Part shown: positions 40,944-53,018 of the stretch, one piece after another
How positions within the stretch are numbered: the first letter of the stretch is position 1
Layout of the letters: every line of letters starts with the position of its first letter
NCBI GenBank assembly: GCA_030704615.1
Contig: CM060733.1
Coordinates: 44,268,001-44,332,000, forward strand
Reading direction: 5' to 3'
From: Takakia lepidozioides
Taxonomy: Eukaryota; Streptophyta; Takakiopsida; Takakiales; Takakiaceae
Length of the DNA stretch: 64,000 bases
Notes under the pieces: generated by a model
Database searches by the model: none
Seen by the model: the letters and a program-made list of their open reading frames with translations, nothing else
What the model was told of the DNA's origin: nothing
Position numbers and translations under genes: made by a program

Positions 40944-43900
40944 TCATTTTGTTGGCCATGCATCAGCGTTGGGTGGTGACACTCTAGAACTTGTTGAAGT
41001 AGAAGCACCTACATGTACAAAGGGGGCTCGCTGAAGGGAAAAGTCTGCCTCCTCCAACATGGCAATCTCATGAGTTGTGAGATGTGCCCCCACCTTCACA
41101 GGCCAAACGCTTGGTCGAGGAGGCTTCATGACAACCGATGGTTGCACAGTCCCACGCACGCACCTACCATAGTCGTCAGGGCAGAACCAGAATTTGTGGT
41201 TCTTCGCCTCGGCTTGCCCGTAAGGCGTGAACAAACCAGTGAAGGTCGGAGCTGGAGTGCGGACCTTGCCTCTGGATATGGAGGACTTGTATTTCTCACT
41301 ATTGGTTGCTCTGATTGTCGTGCACTTCACTCGAGACCCAGCAGTGGTGTGTTGCCAGACTTCGTCGGGGCACATGGACTCCACCACAGGGGGAGCACGT
41401 TCACCTCCTGCCCCATTGCACTCACTATGGGAGATGGCTGCCTTTGGCTTTGTGACAAAGGATCGTCCGCACTGGATATGCTGGAAACGAACCTCTGATG
41501 GAATGGAACACGCGACATTGAGAAGTTATCCCTGTCCGGCCTATAGGAGTCTGCATCCGACCTAGGTTGGGTGTTCAATTTCCGTTTACAAGACCCGAAT
41601 CTCTCCTCACCCTCCAGATGAGGAATTTTGGACACCAGTGGAGTTCCTTCCGTACACATGTTGACAGCCTTGGCAATCTTGTTCAGATCCCTTGATCTTC
41701 TTGCTGCTCACAACATCAACTTGGACTTGTCTGGACCCTTGTCACCAACGCCTCCCCGTAAGAACTTCCGATATCTCATTTGTTGCAGTAGAGCTCGAAT
41801 CAGATCATATGCCGTCGCCACATACAAATCCCGGCCCGCTTTCAAGATTGCTGCAACCATACATTGTGCAATGTCTCCGCCAGATTGCAAGAGGGCATGT
41901 CTGCCATCCCTCAATTGAGAAGTGCTGCAGAATGGAAAAACATATATCAGAAAGAGGACAGGCACACCCCACCACAACAGACATGATTGGAAATGGATAC
42001 AAACTCAATGAAATTTGCAAGTTTTCAAATCCACGCACCGTTGTCATCATGCTCCCCATTGTCTGTACCGGAAGTGCCAAAATGCCAGCCAGTCTTCTAG
42101 CGTTCTCATATTGTCTTCTGATGCAGCCCCAGATGAGAACCACCAGGCACAAATTGTCTGGAACAATGTATTCGCCTCTGCCATGCTTTTGGCATCTTTG
42201 TACTGTTTGCATAGCTTAAGATGAGTAGGCTACATTTCCCGTTTGATATCTGCCTTTGTATGTTTCTCAAGGGACTGCGTCCAATGGAAAAGACATGTTC
42301 GTTCTCTTCCTGGCATTGGCACCTTTGGATCTCCTGATCCAAACACAATGCGAACAGCATTGAAATTCGCTTGAGCACTGCCGGCCATAAATCCGGCGAA
42401 ATTTGGAGATGGGACACCTTGGGAATCCATAACGCGAATGAGACTTCTCCACGTTAGCTGCTGTGAATCCGCATCCTCTGATTGCATGTCACACACTGCA
42501 ATTGTCATGACTCGCTGGTAGAAAGGATCGTAAACATGACACGCCATTGTAGTCCAGTCTTTCACTCGTTTGACATGATCAAACATAAGGAAACAGTTCT
42601 GAACAACAGTTCATCACCACCCTTCTGCATGCGCTTCACAAGACTGACTCCGCTGCCCTCCCCGGCTGTGGACATTTTGAAAAGATACACTTTGTTTGAT
42701 CCTTGACCTGGGAACACACTCTCTTGAATGTAGTCATACCTGCTCCGTCACTTCAACTCGAAAATGTTATCAACGTACTCTCTGTTAGCAGAACCCATCC
42801 TCAATGCATTCACCTGGTTTTTAATGTTCGGCGAACTCAAGGTAGAGAAGTGATCCATAGCATTGTCCAAGGCTGGCCCGTCGAGTTTCATGCCCACAGA
42901 ATAATATGGGTTTCCAGGAAAGTCTTGTTTGTTCCAAGAACAATTGTGGAGGTGGTGGCTGTTGGATTGCTCTCATACTCTTGTCTTATCAACCTGGATA
43001 CTGTTTCAACACTTTCCCTGTAATCCCTCTTCGACACTGGATGGTTGTGGAACCCAAAATGCACACCGGCTCTAGTCTAGGTTGGAAAACGGTGCACCAC
43101 ATAGTACATTCTTGCTCCACACACTGCCACACAAGAATGCGCTCGTTTGCAGAACTTGCAAATGAAAGTGTTGGAGCTTGGAGGTGCTTCACCGGGCTTG
43201 AAATGATTCTCGGCGACACCCTCCCACTCGCTCTGGTTCTGAACCTCTGACCACAGGAAATGTCTGCAACTCAAATTCTCGCACCTTAGGTGCCCATTGC
43301 ACACCGCTCTCATGAACACGAGCTTGTCATCATTTTGAATATTGGATGTCTTCGTTCTGCACCATGGGTGTCCATCGTGTCTCTTGTCCATCCCGTGCAT
43401 GAGGCTCAAAACAGGTCCACCCCGCCCAGGTGGAGGCAGCTCAAAGACGACATCCCCATCAAAAGACCCCGGAAGGTATTGCACACGCTCAACAGGGACA
43501 GTTCCCAGTCAATCCCCCGCAATTCACTCTTGAAACCGGGCATTCCTCCCATTGACTTCAGTTTAGGAATGACACTAGACCACGACCACCGGAGAAAGAA
43601 CCACAAAAGGCATTGTCGGAACGTCCTCCTCTGAGGAGTCGGAGAGCTCAACAATTTGTCTGGAAGTTGTGGGCTCCGTCTTCACGACCACATTCCTCTT
43701 GTCTTGAACAATAGGAGCAGCAGTTCCCGGCGTTACATACGAACCAATCGACTGCCGACGAGGAGCTCCAAGAACCCTGTATCTTCCTGGAGGAACTCTC
43801 CACTGACTCATAAGTGCGTTTTCATCCGGTTTCTGGAAAGCATACTTCATCAACTTCCCATCGACACCGTAAACCTCTCTTTCGAGCCACACAGTACCAT

Positions 43901-43990
43901 ACTGGAACTCGAAACGCATTGCTAGTCGGTATCCTTCGAGAAAGGTACTGGTTTCTCCACAGAGTAAATCTTTGCTTCGGAGGAAGCCAT
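40944..43990 (-). pseudogene. Decayed MULE-like transposase gene
   Basis: Minus-strand pieces in consistent order resemble a MULE-type transposase lineage I associate with seed-free plants. From the N-terminus: RFEFQYGTVWLEREVYGVDG (about 43900); an acidic patch LSDSSEEDVP; a Cys-rich zinc region (RCENLSCRHFLW, FICKFCKRAHSC, ARMYYVVHR, about 43300-43090) with GVHFGFHNHPVS; the core MTIAVCDMQSED, FAGFMAGSAQANFNAVRIVF and RERTCLFHWTQSLEKHTKAD (about 42500-42240); and a C-terminal piece FWFCPDDYGRCVRG (about 41200). The core matches the transposase pattern in which a 'D.A.N...AV..V.' helix and 'FHW.QSL..H' follow one another. Frameshifts and stops separate the pieces, so no product is expected. 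No terminal inverted repeats were identified. Family assignment rests on pattern memory and is moderate. Confidence 0.55.
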
Positions 43991-43999
43991 GTTGCTGCA

Positions 44000-44890
44000 A
44001 GAGAAATTCCCTCACAGAGGAAAAAAAAAAAAACAAAAAAAAAACCCAGATCTGCCCCACTTTGCTGCTTGACACCAGATATCTTAAAGCCACCAGCTTG
44101 TCACACAAAAAGTGCGGAAGCCACAACTTCTGTGTGGATTCTTGTTACAAACGATAGTGGTGATTACATTTCTCATGCTTTGCATTTCAGACCGAAACCT
44201 AGAAGTCCATCACCTTTACTAACGAGGTCGGCAAAGGACAACACGTCATGTATGTCCCAAACCGTTCTGGAAGGGTCAGCCAAAACCTATTTTAAAAGCT
44301 GACATACCGTTAAAGAGCCTTTCAGAAACAGTTGTCAAAACAGTTCATAAAACAGTTGGTAAGCAGTTATGTGCCTTTACCGACCCATGTGAAATGACGG
44401 CGGAGACCGACATCCCATGCCATCCCAATGTGTTCAGCCACGCGGAAGCCGACAATGCATTGAGTGAAGGGTTTAAGAGATATCGGCGGCGAACAAATAG
44501 AAGATGTTGAACCGGGAGAATCCAAAAAATCCAGTGAAATAAGTCATCCATCCGTATCAAATCTATATGATGGCCATACCTCCATAATGAAAAACGGCGG
44601 CCACTGCAGAATGGACGAGTGTGTCGTTAGGAGGGGGACACGTATGCAGTGAATACATGCATAACTGCCGAGAGCGATGCCCCGGCTGCTACTCATCGCA
44701 CGACGTCTCTCATCCCAGTAGACCGTAGTTTTTCAAGCTGGAGAGTAGCAGGAGACAGAGTTCCGTGCGAGAGAATGGAAGGCATAGAAGACAGTCATTC
44801 TTTTTTACTTCAGCACGAGAGAGGAAGAACGCAAGAGAGAGAATGAAAGGTCGCAAGCTGAACATGACACTGAAGGAGATCGTAGAGGAG
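44000..44890. other. No recognisable gene; A-rich tract
   Basis: Contains an A-rich run at about 44022-44043 and no coding pattern. The right edge adjoins the PPR pseudogene. Confidence 0.3.
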
Positions 44891-46760
44891 AGCGCGGCCC
44901 TCGAAACCAAACGCCCTTGTTGTGCACACGCTACAAGCATTGTGTTCCACATGATGAAAGATCGTTGAGGCATTTTGTTGAACACTTGGTGAGCATCCAT
45001 GATGCTCCTGCACATAACATACATGTTGACAAGGGTGTTGAGTAGAAAAATATTTGGCGTGCACTTTGGATAATGTGAGTGTGCACCTGCTTTCCAGCTT
45101 CAAGGCCTTTCATCTTGATGCACTTATGCAAGAGACAGACATATGTATCTGAATCTGCTGAAATGCCTCCTTGGTTTAAAGTCAGTAGAGCCTTTTTCAG
45201 TCTGCTTGCCTCACAAAGCATCTTCACATGCCCATAAGTGCCAGAATAGGCATTGTGGACTCCCTCCTTGATCCTCTTCCAGAAGCTGTGGTCATGGTTG
45301 AGGTGCCTGATTTTATCAACTGTGCCGCTGCAGCAGCTGCCTTTGGCGATGCAACCACGCACCTCTTTGCATCTGGTAATCTGACAGGCATTCACCTTGG
45401 TACAATTCCAGCTCCGAAGATGTCACCATGGACCTCTTTCCCCTTTTCCAAAGCTGCCAGGGCAGTGTTCAGATTGACATTTGGTACAATTCCAGCTTTG
45501 TTGATATCCCAATGCACCTCTTTGCCCTTCTCCAGGCCGGCTGCTAGGCTTGCACAAGCATTGCAAATGCACACAAACATGATGTGCTTCCCCCATCATT
45601 TGCTCATAGGTCTCCAAAGCAACCATCCCACGTCCCTATCGTGCATACCCTGTAAGCATTGCATTCCACGACACCACATCTCATTCAGCCATAGTGTCAA
45701 ACACTCCCTTTGCATCCTAGATGCACCCACATTTTGCAAACATGTTCACCAGAGTTTTGTTCAGAATGACATCTGGTACAATTCCAGCTCTGAAGATGTC
45801 GCCATGCACCTCTTTCCCCTTTCCAAAGCTGCCAGGGCAGTGTTCAGATTGACATTTGGCACAATTCCAGCTTTGATGATATCCCCATGCATCTTTTGCC
45901 CGTCTCCAGGGCTGCCACGCTTGCACGAGCATTACAAATGCACACACACATGATGTGCTTCCCCCGTCATTTGCTCATAAGTCTCAAAAGCCTCCATCCC
46001 ATGTCCCTACCGTGCATACCCTGCAAGCATCGCACTCCATGACACCACATCTTGTTCAACCATAGTGTCGAACACTCCCTTTGCATCCTAGATGCACCCA
46101 CATTTTGCAAACATGTTCACCAGGGTATTGTTCAGAATGACATCTGGTACAATTCCAGCTCTGAAGATGTCGCCATGCACCTCTTTCCCCTTTCCAAAGC
46201 TGCCAGGGCAGTGTTCAGATTGACATTTGGCACAATTCCAGCTTTGATGATATCCCCATGCATCTTTTGCCCGTCTCCAGGGCTGCCAGGGCTGCCACGC
46301 TTGCACGAGCATTACAAATGCACACACACATGATGCGCTTCCCCCGTCATTTGCTCATAAGTCTCCAAAGCCTCCATCCCACGTCCCTACCGTGCATACC
46401 CTGCAAGCGTCGCACTCCATGACACCACATCTCGTTCAACCATAGTGTCGAACACTCCCTTTGCATCCTAGATACACCCACATTTTGCAAACATGTTCAC
46501 CAGGGTATTGTTCAGAATGACATCTAGTACAATTCCAGCTTTGAAGATGTCGCCATGCACCTCTTTCCCATTTTCCAAAGTTGCCAGGGCAGTGTTCAGA
46601 TTGACATTTGGCACAATTCCAGCTTTGATGATATCCCCATGCACCTCTTGCCCTTCTCCAGGGCTGCCAGGCTTGCACAAGCATTACAAATGCACACACG
46701 TGATATGCTTCCCCCATCAGTTGCTCATAAGTCTCCAAAGCCTCCATCCCACGTCCCTGC
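44890..46760 (-). pseudogene. PPR pseudogene fragments of the PDF-PPR-DYW family
   Basis: Minus-strand sequence closely related to the PPR genes at 8650 and 60814 but scrambled. The N-terminal part (GVHNAYSGTYGHVKMLCEA, then LLHKCIKMKGLEAGKQVHTH) lies at 45280-44990, downstream of PPR repeat units at 46750-45400, which is the reverse of the normal order. The repeat units recur about every 370-380 bp instead of 303, because each contains an internal duplication (LEKGKEVHGDI and AGIVPNVNLNTALA appear twice). In several units the S-motif stop reads CGCI then TAG. No DYW domain is present. It looks like two recombined fragments that have decayed. Confidence 0.85.
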
Positions 46761-47342
46761 CATGCATATCCTCACCCCCAGCTTTACTCTCTCCTCTTCA
46801 TGTCAAAGCTTTGTTTGGAAATGAGGCAAGCTGTTATCAAGATCATTGAACCAATCATGGCAAAACATGACATATTCTGACCAAATTAGGCATCTGTGTA
46901 TACCTTTCTCTAATCACAAATATAGATTGGCCCCAACAATCATGTCGATCGTAGGGGTTTTGTGACCTAGATAGCGAGAGAGTTTGGGGGAGTGAGACGA
47001 GGTTGTTGGAGGTGGTAGGCAAGAACCTCAAGGACAAGAGGTACCGTGCAAGAGAGGCGATCCAGGAAGCAATGAAGCAGGGGGTTACTCCCCAACGCCC
47101 ACATGGGATAACATCGGTATGTGCTAACTTCACCTCAGTTTAGTTCTTGATTTCATTATATGCATTGTTTGAGGGCAATGGTGCTAAGGATTTTTGGAAA
47201 AACTAACCAAAAAATGGTTTGGGGGGCATGCGTAGGAGTCTTGGGAAGCCCTCATTGCGGAAGAGGAAGACGCCGCAAAGAAGGAGAGGTTTGCTAGAGG
47301 CTGTGAGTCTGCAACAACACGACTACATAAATCCGACTCCAC

Positions 47343-47346
47343 TCAT
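47343..47346 (+). repeat. Target-site duplication TCAT, left copy (element B)
   Basis: TCAT directly precedes TGTCAAG, and TCAT directly follows GCGCACGACA at 57493-57496. Removing the element and one copy restores the reading frame of the surrounding exon, which confirms both boundaries. Confidence 0.88.
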
Positions 47347-47673
47347 TGTCAAGTTATTTTACCACTAGTATGAAACTAGCTAGGAAATAGCTAGCTTTTA
47401 CATATTGACATTTGGGATTGGCCCAAGTGTCAATCCAGGGGTCAAGGCAGATTTAGGCCCTGGAGTGGTTATCTTCACGGCAAGCGCGGGAGGCTCATCT
47501 TTCTCGAGTTGAGCCTCACCGCGCCTAGCTATGGCGCCGTAGTGTGGATTCCCCATGGCGTGGGGTGCACTTGGCTTGATTTGTATTTGAGTGATGAGGT
47601 TATATATGCATGAGTTTATGCTTCAGCTTTGTGAGGTCGCATGAGCTTGTGCTTGTATTCTTCTTCGTTATCA
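47347..47673 (+). repeat. Terminal segment b, 5' copy (element B)
   Basis: 327 bp from TGTCAAGTTA to CTTCGTTATCA. CTCGAGAAAGAT follows. The a segment that adjoins b twice at the 3' end is missing here. Confidence 0.92.
47601..47608 (+). promoter_or_regulatory. TATA-like box in terminal segment b
   Basis: GGTTATATATGCATG near the end of the segment, about 70 bp before its 3' limit. The identical motif lies at 57253-57260 in the other b copy. A transcript starting some 30 bp downstream would carry the last part of b, then the leader. Confidence 0.5.
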
Positions 47674-50360
47674 CTCGAGAAAGATCAGCTCGAGTCTGTG
47701 AGTGCCAGGTTCGAGTTGTTTTGTAGCACTTGTGTTTTCATGAGAAGCGGTTCAGCCTAGAGTGCAGGGATCCGTGTATGAGCCTATCCAAAGTGGATAG
47801 AATGCAAAGGCGAACAGGTTGCAGGTTTGCAATGGATAGATAGGCGGGTAGCCTATGTTGAAGAGCGGCGTTGCATAGCTCAACGCTATGGCAACCAAGT
47901 TTGGGCTTCTAGTGTGAAGCGGGGGAGATGCTGGTCTCGAGTGGGTGAACTGGTGGTCGTCTTCTTCAGCTGTAGGCCAAGTTAAGGAGCTGCAGCAATG
48001 TGGAGCTGCGAGGGTGTTAGATGTAAGTCACAGTTATCGGGAGCTCCAACTTCAAGCTCATAAGGAGGTATGAGTGAAGAGAGATGGCTGATTTCTCTTG
48101 TATGCAAGCCAATGCATTTGTGGCTATGTTGATTTGGGGGTTTCAATCTGAAACTCCAGCGGTATGAGGGCTCTTGCCATGGCAAGAGCGGGGCTGGAAC
48201 AGGAGCTAAGAGGTGCGGCAAGGCCATGGAATGTGCACCTAGGGTTTTAGAGCTTGGAAGAAAAGTTCTTGCACCACAAGAGGAGTGTCTTGTGGCTGGA
48301 AATGTAAGCCTTAGGGTTTCAGGAGCTTGGCAAAGGCTGTGGAGTGCTTAGTCTTGTCTTAGAGAGCATCAAGGAGCCAAGGAGCCAAGATAGGGGGCTG
48401 ATATCTCTTGTGTGAAGAGGTTGCATGTGTGGAGCATGTATTCAGCTCATTGAAGCTTCCATCTTCAAGCTTGGAGGGCAAGCAAGGAAGAGGGAAGGGC
48501 TGACTTCCCTTATGTGAGGGCAATGCATGTGTGGAGCATGCTATCAGCCTAGTGAAGGCTTGCACTTTCATGTGTGGGAGTGCAAGAAAGGAAGGAAGGG
48601 GCTGGTTTCCCTGTAGGGCATGTGGAGCATGCTTTCAGCCTGCTGAAGCTTGTATTTCAGGTTTGTGGGTGCAAGAAATAAAGCAAAGGAGCTGATTCTC
48701 TTATGGTGAGAGTGGGGCATGTGTGGAGCATGCCTTCAGCCTATTGAGGCTCTTGTTTTCAAGCTTTAGAGAGCTAGAACGGAAGGTCTAGGGCTGGTTT
48801 CCACTTGGAGTGAAAGAAAAGCACTTGTAGGGCCTATGTGAGTTGGGGTTTCAACTTCAAGCTTGAAGGGAGCGCAACTCTTGAAGCAGTAGGTGTAGGG
48901 GGCTGGAATAGGCTCTAAGACAGATGCTATGGCCAAGGAGAGTGCTTGAATGAGTGCTCACAAGGGCTGGGAACCAGCAGGGCTTGGTTGTTTGCCATTG
49001 AGTTTAGTGGCGTGTTTGGGGAGGCTAAGTGAGAAAGAAGGCTTGGTTTGTGGCAACCACCACATGGCTTAGGGCTACTATGGTGGTGTGTGGGAGCCGA
49101 AAGAACAAGAATACCTTGCTGATTTCCTCACAGCCGCCATAGCTCGGTGGAAAGAAACCTAGAGTCCAAGAGACACAAACCCTAGCTTGGCGTGGCTAAA
49201 CCCCTTGGAGAAATGGCTAAACTGCCAGAGCGGCCATGGATGGGGCTGTGACAGGCTGTGAGGGCCTGTGAGGGCATGTGACGGTGGCCTTCGGGGTTGT
49301 GACGGGCTGTGAGGGCCTGTGACGGGCTGCGCCGGTGGCCTTGGGGGCTGTGAGGGGCTGTGAGGGGCTGTGCCGGTGGCCTTTTGGGGCTGTGACAGGA
49401 TGTGCCCGTGGCCTTTAGGGCTGTGATGGGCTGTGAGGGGCTGTGACAGGCCGTGCCTGAGGCCTTTGGGGCTGTGACGGGCTGTGTCAGGCCGTGCCTG
49501 AGGCCTTGGGGGCTGTGAGGGGCTGTGGCGAGCTGTGACGGGCTGTGACAGGCTGTGCCCAGTGGCATGTGGGGCTGTGACGGGCTATGCGGGGCTGTGA
49601 CGGGCTGTGCCCAGTGGCCTGTGGGGCTGTGAGGGGCTGTGACAGGCCGTGCCTGAGGCCTTTGGGGCTGTGACGGGCTGTGCGGGGCTGTTGCAGGCTG
49701 TGCCCAGTGGCCTGTGGGGCTGTGAGGGGCTGTGAGGGGCTGTGACAGGCTGTGCCCGTGGCCTTTGGGGCTGTGAGGGGCTGTGACAGGCCGTGCCTGA
49801 GGCCTTTGGGGCTGTGACGGGCTGTGTCGGGCTGCGCCGGTGGCCTTCGGGGCTGTGACGGGCTGTGAGGGGCCGTGTCAGGCTGTGCCTGAGGCCTTGG
49901 GGGCTGTGACGGGCTGTGCGGGGCTGTGACGGGCTGTGACAGGCTGTGGCGGGCTGTGCCCTGTGGCCTGTGGGGCTGTGACGGGCTGTGACAGGCTCTG
50001 GCAAGCTGTGACGGGCGATGAGGGGCTGTGACAGGCTATGCCCAGTGGCCTGTGGGACTGTGATGGCTATGACCATTGAGCTGTGTGGGCCTGTGCTGGT
50101 CGGTGGTGGCCCGTGTTGACCTGTGGACGGCCTATGCTGACTCGTGGAGGCACTGGTGGACTGCCTAAGGACTGGCATGTGGTCTTGAAGGCCGAATTTT
50201 GAAGCTCGTGGAGGGCGGTTTGAGGAGTATCTTCATGATATTCCCATGCAAGTACAGGTGTAGGCTATGTTAAGAACTTAGTATTCCAAACCATAAGCCG
50301 CAACAGGTTCTCTACCCGGTTACCTTGTGGAGAGGGGGTTAGGGACATGTTCATGACCGG
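47674..50360 (+). other. Long 5' leader of element B
   Basis: About 2.7 kb without recognised genes. The first part (to 49100) contains loosely repeated phrases such as GTGTGGAGCATG and CAGCCTATTGAGGCT-like text. The second part is the GC-rich minisatellite listed separately. Confidence 0.5.
49235..50060 (+). repeat. GC-rich minisatellite in the leader of element B
   Basis: More than 800 bp of GGGGCTGTGACGGGCTGTG-type words, punctuated by CCTGAGGCCTTTGGG and CCCAGTGGCCTGTGG phrases, in irregular higher-order repeats. A long minus-strand open frame through it encodes only a Thr/Ala/Ser/Pro/His repeat and is judged an artefact. Confidence 0.85.
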
Positions 50361-51945
50361 TTGAGTGTCAACACGGAGGGGCCACTAGTTGTTGGGGACA
50401 GTGCCGGTTCGAGCACTAGCGATACTAGTGGGTACACGAGACGAGGTGTGCGGTTTAGGCCACCTTCATCTCCTGTGTCTTCTACGGAAGGTTCTGATTC
50501 GGATTGTGAATCAGGAGGACTCATACCGGCGGTGCAAGTTGTTTCTTTGCCATTATTGTGGGACACAATGGAGGAGATGTATGGAGCTACCAAGGGGCCA
50601 CGAAGGTACTCTGGGGCGGTGGGCACCATCGAGTTGGATGATTTTATCCAAGAGTTTGATAGTTGGTGTGATTTGCAGCAAATGCGCAATCCACAACTAT
50701 TTACGCCGTTCATGGCATGGAAAGGGCTGTTTTCAGCACCTTGAGGGGCCGCCTATGGATGATTACCATGAGTTCAGGCGGGGGCATGAGGTTGAGATCG
50801 AGGAGTGGAGGATGTACTGGTCACCCGACTATGTCTCCATCACTAGGGGCACTAGAGCCACGAGGGCAGTGGCTACACCTGCCGCTGCACCGGCAGCTTC
50901 AGCAAAAAGTAGAGGGATTAGTGGGACTGGTGGTACAGTAGCTACGACGTCCACCCAAGCCACTACCGCACCAGCACTAGTACCCGTGCCTGCCTTCAAC
51001 CCTGTTGTGGATTTCTTCGAAGAGTTGAGAGGGAACTACCAAGGGGTGAGGACAGAGAAGTTGCGGAGCTTGCAAGAGTTCCAACGGAAGCTGACCGAGA
51101 GCTTGAGGGAGGTTTTCACTCGCATGAGGCGCTTGATAAATGTAACCCAAGGGGTTACGGAAGCTCAGGCAGTCCAATTCTGGTATGGGATATTGGACAA
51201 GGAGCTGAGGAGAAGGGTGCGGGATGCAACTCTCCTACAAACAGCCCAACCCACCTTAGCAAATGTGTTTTTGCTGGCAGAGCGGATAGAGCTCAACATG
51301 GTGGAGGAACGAGTGGTCATGGTGGGATTTGCTAAGGAGACACCACGGGGTAGTGGTGCTCCTAGCCAACCACTACCTCAATGTGCTCAAGGCAACAAGG
51401 GGGCTTGGGTGAAGCTCAGGGAAGGGCAGAGAGGACCTCAGATGCAGGGGTCTCTCCCTTCATTTGCTGGCCAACAATGGGCGGATGTGGTGTGTTGGAC
51501 ATGTGGAGGACCCCATGTCAAGAAGGATTGCCCAGAGGGAGGCAAAGGGCCGGCACACGCATAGCCTGCACAGTTGCAGTGTGGGCATTGTGGCAAGCAC
51601 GGGCATGGAGAGGCCCAGTGTTATGGTTTGCATCCCGAGTTGCGCCCAGGCCAGTTCCAAGGGAACAATGGTGGCCGGGGGCGAGGTGGAGCAGCCCAGG
51701 GAGGACGAGGTGGCCAGCCACGAGGTGCAGGCCAAGGGCAAGCTCAACATGGCCAAGGACGCGGAGGTCAGGGGGTTGACCAAGGCATGGCCAACCAGCT
51801 TCAGCAGCTAGAGCAGAGGCTCGCTGCCATGGCTACAGCTCAGGTGGTACCGGCTCTAAGGCCGGATGGTCCACCTCCTGCTCCTGAGGGAGGAGATATG
51901 GGAGGCATGGGATTCATGTGTGGAGCAGCACTACCAGTAGTGTAG
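50361..51945 (+). pseudogene. gag of element B
   Basis: Homologous to gag of element A. An N-terminal Ser/Thr-rich stretch (YTRRGVRFRPPSSP) leads to FIQEFDSWCDLQQMRNP and, after a frameshift at about 50735, GPPMDDYHEFRRGHEVEIEE and QFWYGILDKELRRRVRDATL. Both zinc knuckles are intact: CWTCGGPHVKKDC and CGHCGKHGHGEAQC, which in retrotransposon gag package the RNA. A TAG at about 51562 separates the two knuckles, and another TAG closes the region at 51943. A Gly/Arg/Gln-rich segment follows the knuckles. The first conserved codons start at a TTG rather than an ATG. Confidence 0.82.
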
Positions 51946-52884
51946 GTGGATTCTGCTGCAGCCGTGACTCGAGGAGCAGCACGAGTTCCTGAGCCACGAG
52001 GTGCAGAGGTGGAGTTGGATCCACAGCGTGGGGAGGCAAGCCATCAGGCTAGGCTTCCTCAGTCATTCACATTGGCGGAGACAGTGTCGACGCCATCCAT
52101 GGCACCTAGTTCTTGCCCGACTATTACCGAGGCGGAGGTTACTATGCCATTGGGAAGAGCTATACGGGTAGCACCACTACCTAGTGTTGCCAAGGCTACG
52201 GCAGCTAGTGTGCTGCTAGGAGCGGCCACATCTGTGTGCCAGGCTCCATTGTTCTCGGCTACCATGATTGCGACGCCGGGGGTAAGACCAGCTGAGGTGT
52301 TCAGGCTGGCAGCTACATTTTGTGAGAGTGGGGATGTTACTTCATCTTCTGCGGAGATAGTGGGAGGTGTAGTGCCGGAGGGATCCTCGGATTTGAGGGT
52401 CAAGACTGCCACGGCGGCGCCATGGCAAGCTGCAGCTGCTAGGTTGATGGAGCTGCCAGCTAGGCCAGCCATTGAGTGCGCCATGGTGACACCTGGAGTT
52501 GTCGTGTTAGACAACCAGGATGGCATTTTCTGTTTGAGTGGACCGGCAGGCAAGAGGTACCGGCCACTGCGGGTCTTGTTGGACTCGGGAGCTCAGCCAT
52601 TGATGCTGGGCAGAGCTGCTATTGCAGGCTTGGGCCTCACGGAGGCGGATATGGAGCCTTGTCCTTTCCAGATACAGACGTCTCTAGGAGGATCGGAGCA
52701 GGCTCGGGGCATGACACGGCGTGAGTTGGCTATCAGACTACGGCCGGATCACCCTACAGATGGCTCAGTGATGCGAGCCAAGGCCATTGTGACAGACGCG
52801 GTCTCATACGATGTCCTGGTTGGTGGGGCAGTGTTGTACCCATGGGCTTCACCTGGATTTTTGGGAGGAGTCAGCTTCCTATAG
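51946..52884 (+). CDS. Aspartic protease region of element B
   Basis: 312 open codons following a TAG. The first two thirds are Ala/Thr/Ser-rich linker. The retropepsin active site LLDSGAQPLMLG lies near 52576-52611, then SLGGSEQARGM and the late strand VLVGGAVLYPW. Retropepsins act as dimers and cut the polyprotein. The frame ends at 52882, shortly after the protease; in element A the corresponding region continues toward the methyltransferase by a frame change. Confidence 0.75.
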   Translation: MDSAAAVTRGAARVPEPRGAEVELDPQRGEASHQARLPQSFTLAETVSTPSMAPSSCPTITEAEVTMPLGRAIRVAPLPSVAKATAASVLLGAATSVCQAPLFSATMIATPGVRPAEVFRLAATFCESGDVTSSSAEIVGGVVPEGSSDLRVKTATAAPWQAAAARLMELPARPAIECAMVTPGVVVLDNQDGIFCLSGPAGKRYRPLRVLLDSGAQPLMLGRAAIAGLGLTEADMEPCPFQIQTSLGGSEQARGMTRRELAIRLRPDHPTDGSVMRAKAIVTDAVSYDVLVGGAVLYPWASPGFLGGVSFL

Positions 52885-53018
52885 GCCTGCATGGCAGTCA
52901 GGGGAGGGCCGGCATGTGCAGCTCCCTGTGACATTCATAGGAGGAGTTGCGGTTGCCCAGTGAGGCAAGATGCCGACACTAGCAGCATTCACAGCGGCAG
53001 TGAGTTGGCCTAGAGAGT

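Noticed and set aside
49182-50178. Long minus-strand frames rich in Ser, Pro, Thr, Ala and His in the leader of element B
   Set aside because: They are translations of a GC-rich minisatellite with no domain, start signal or conservation in element A.
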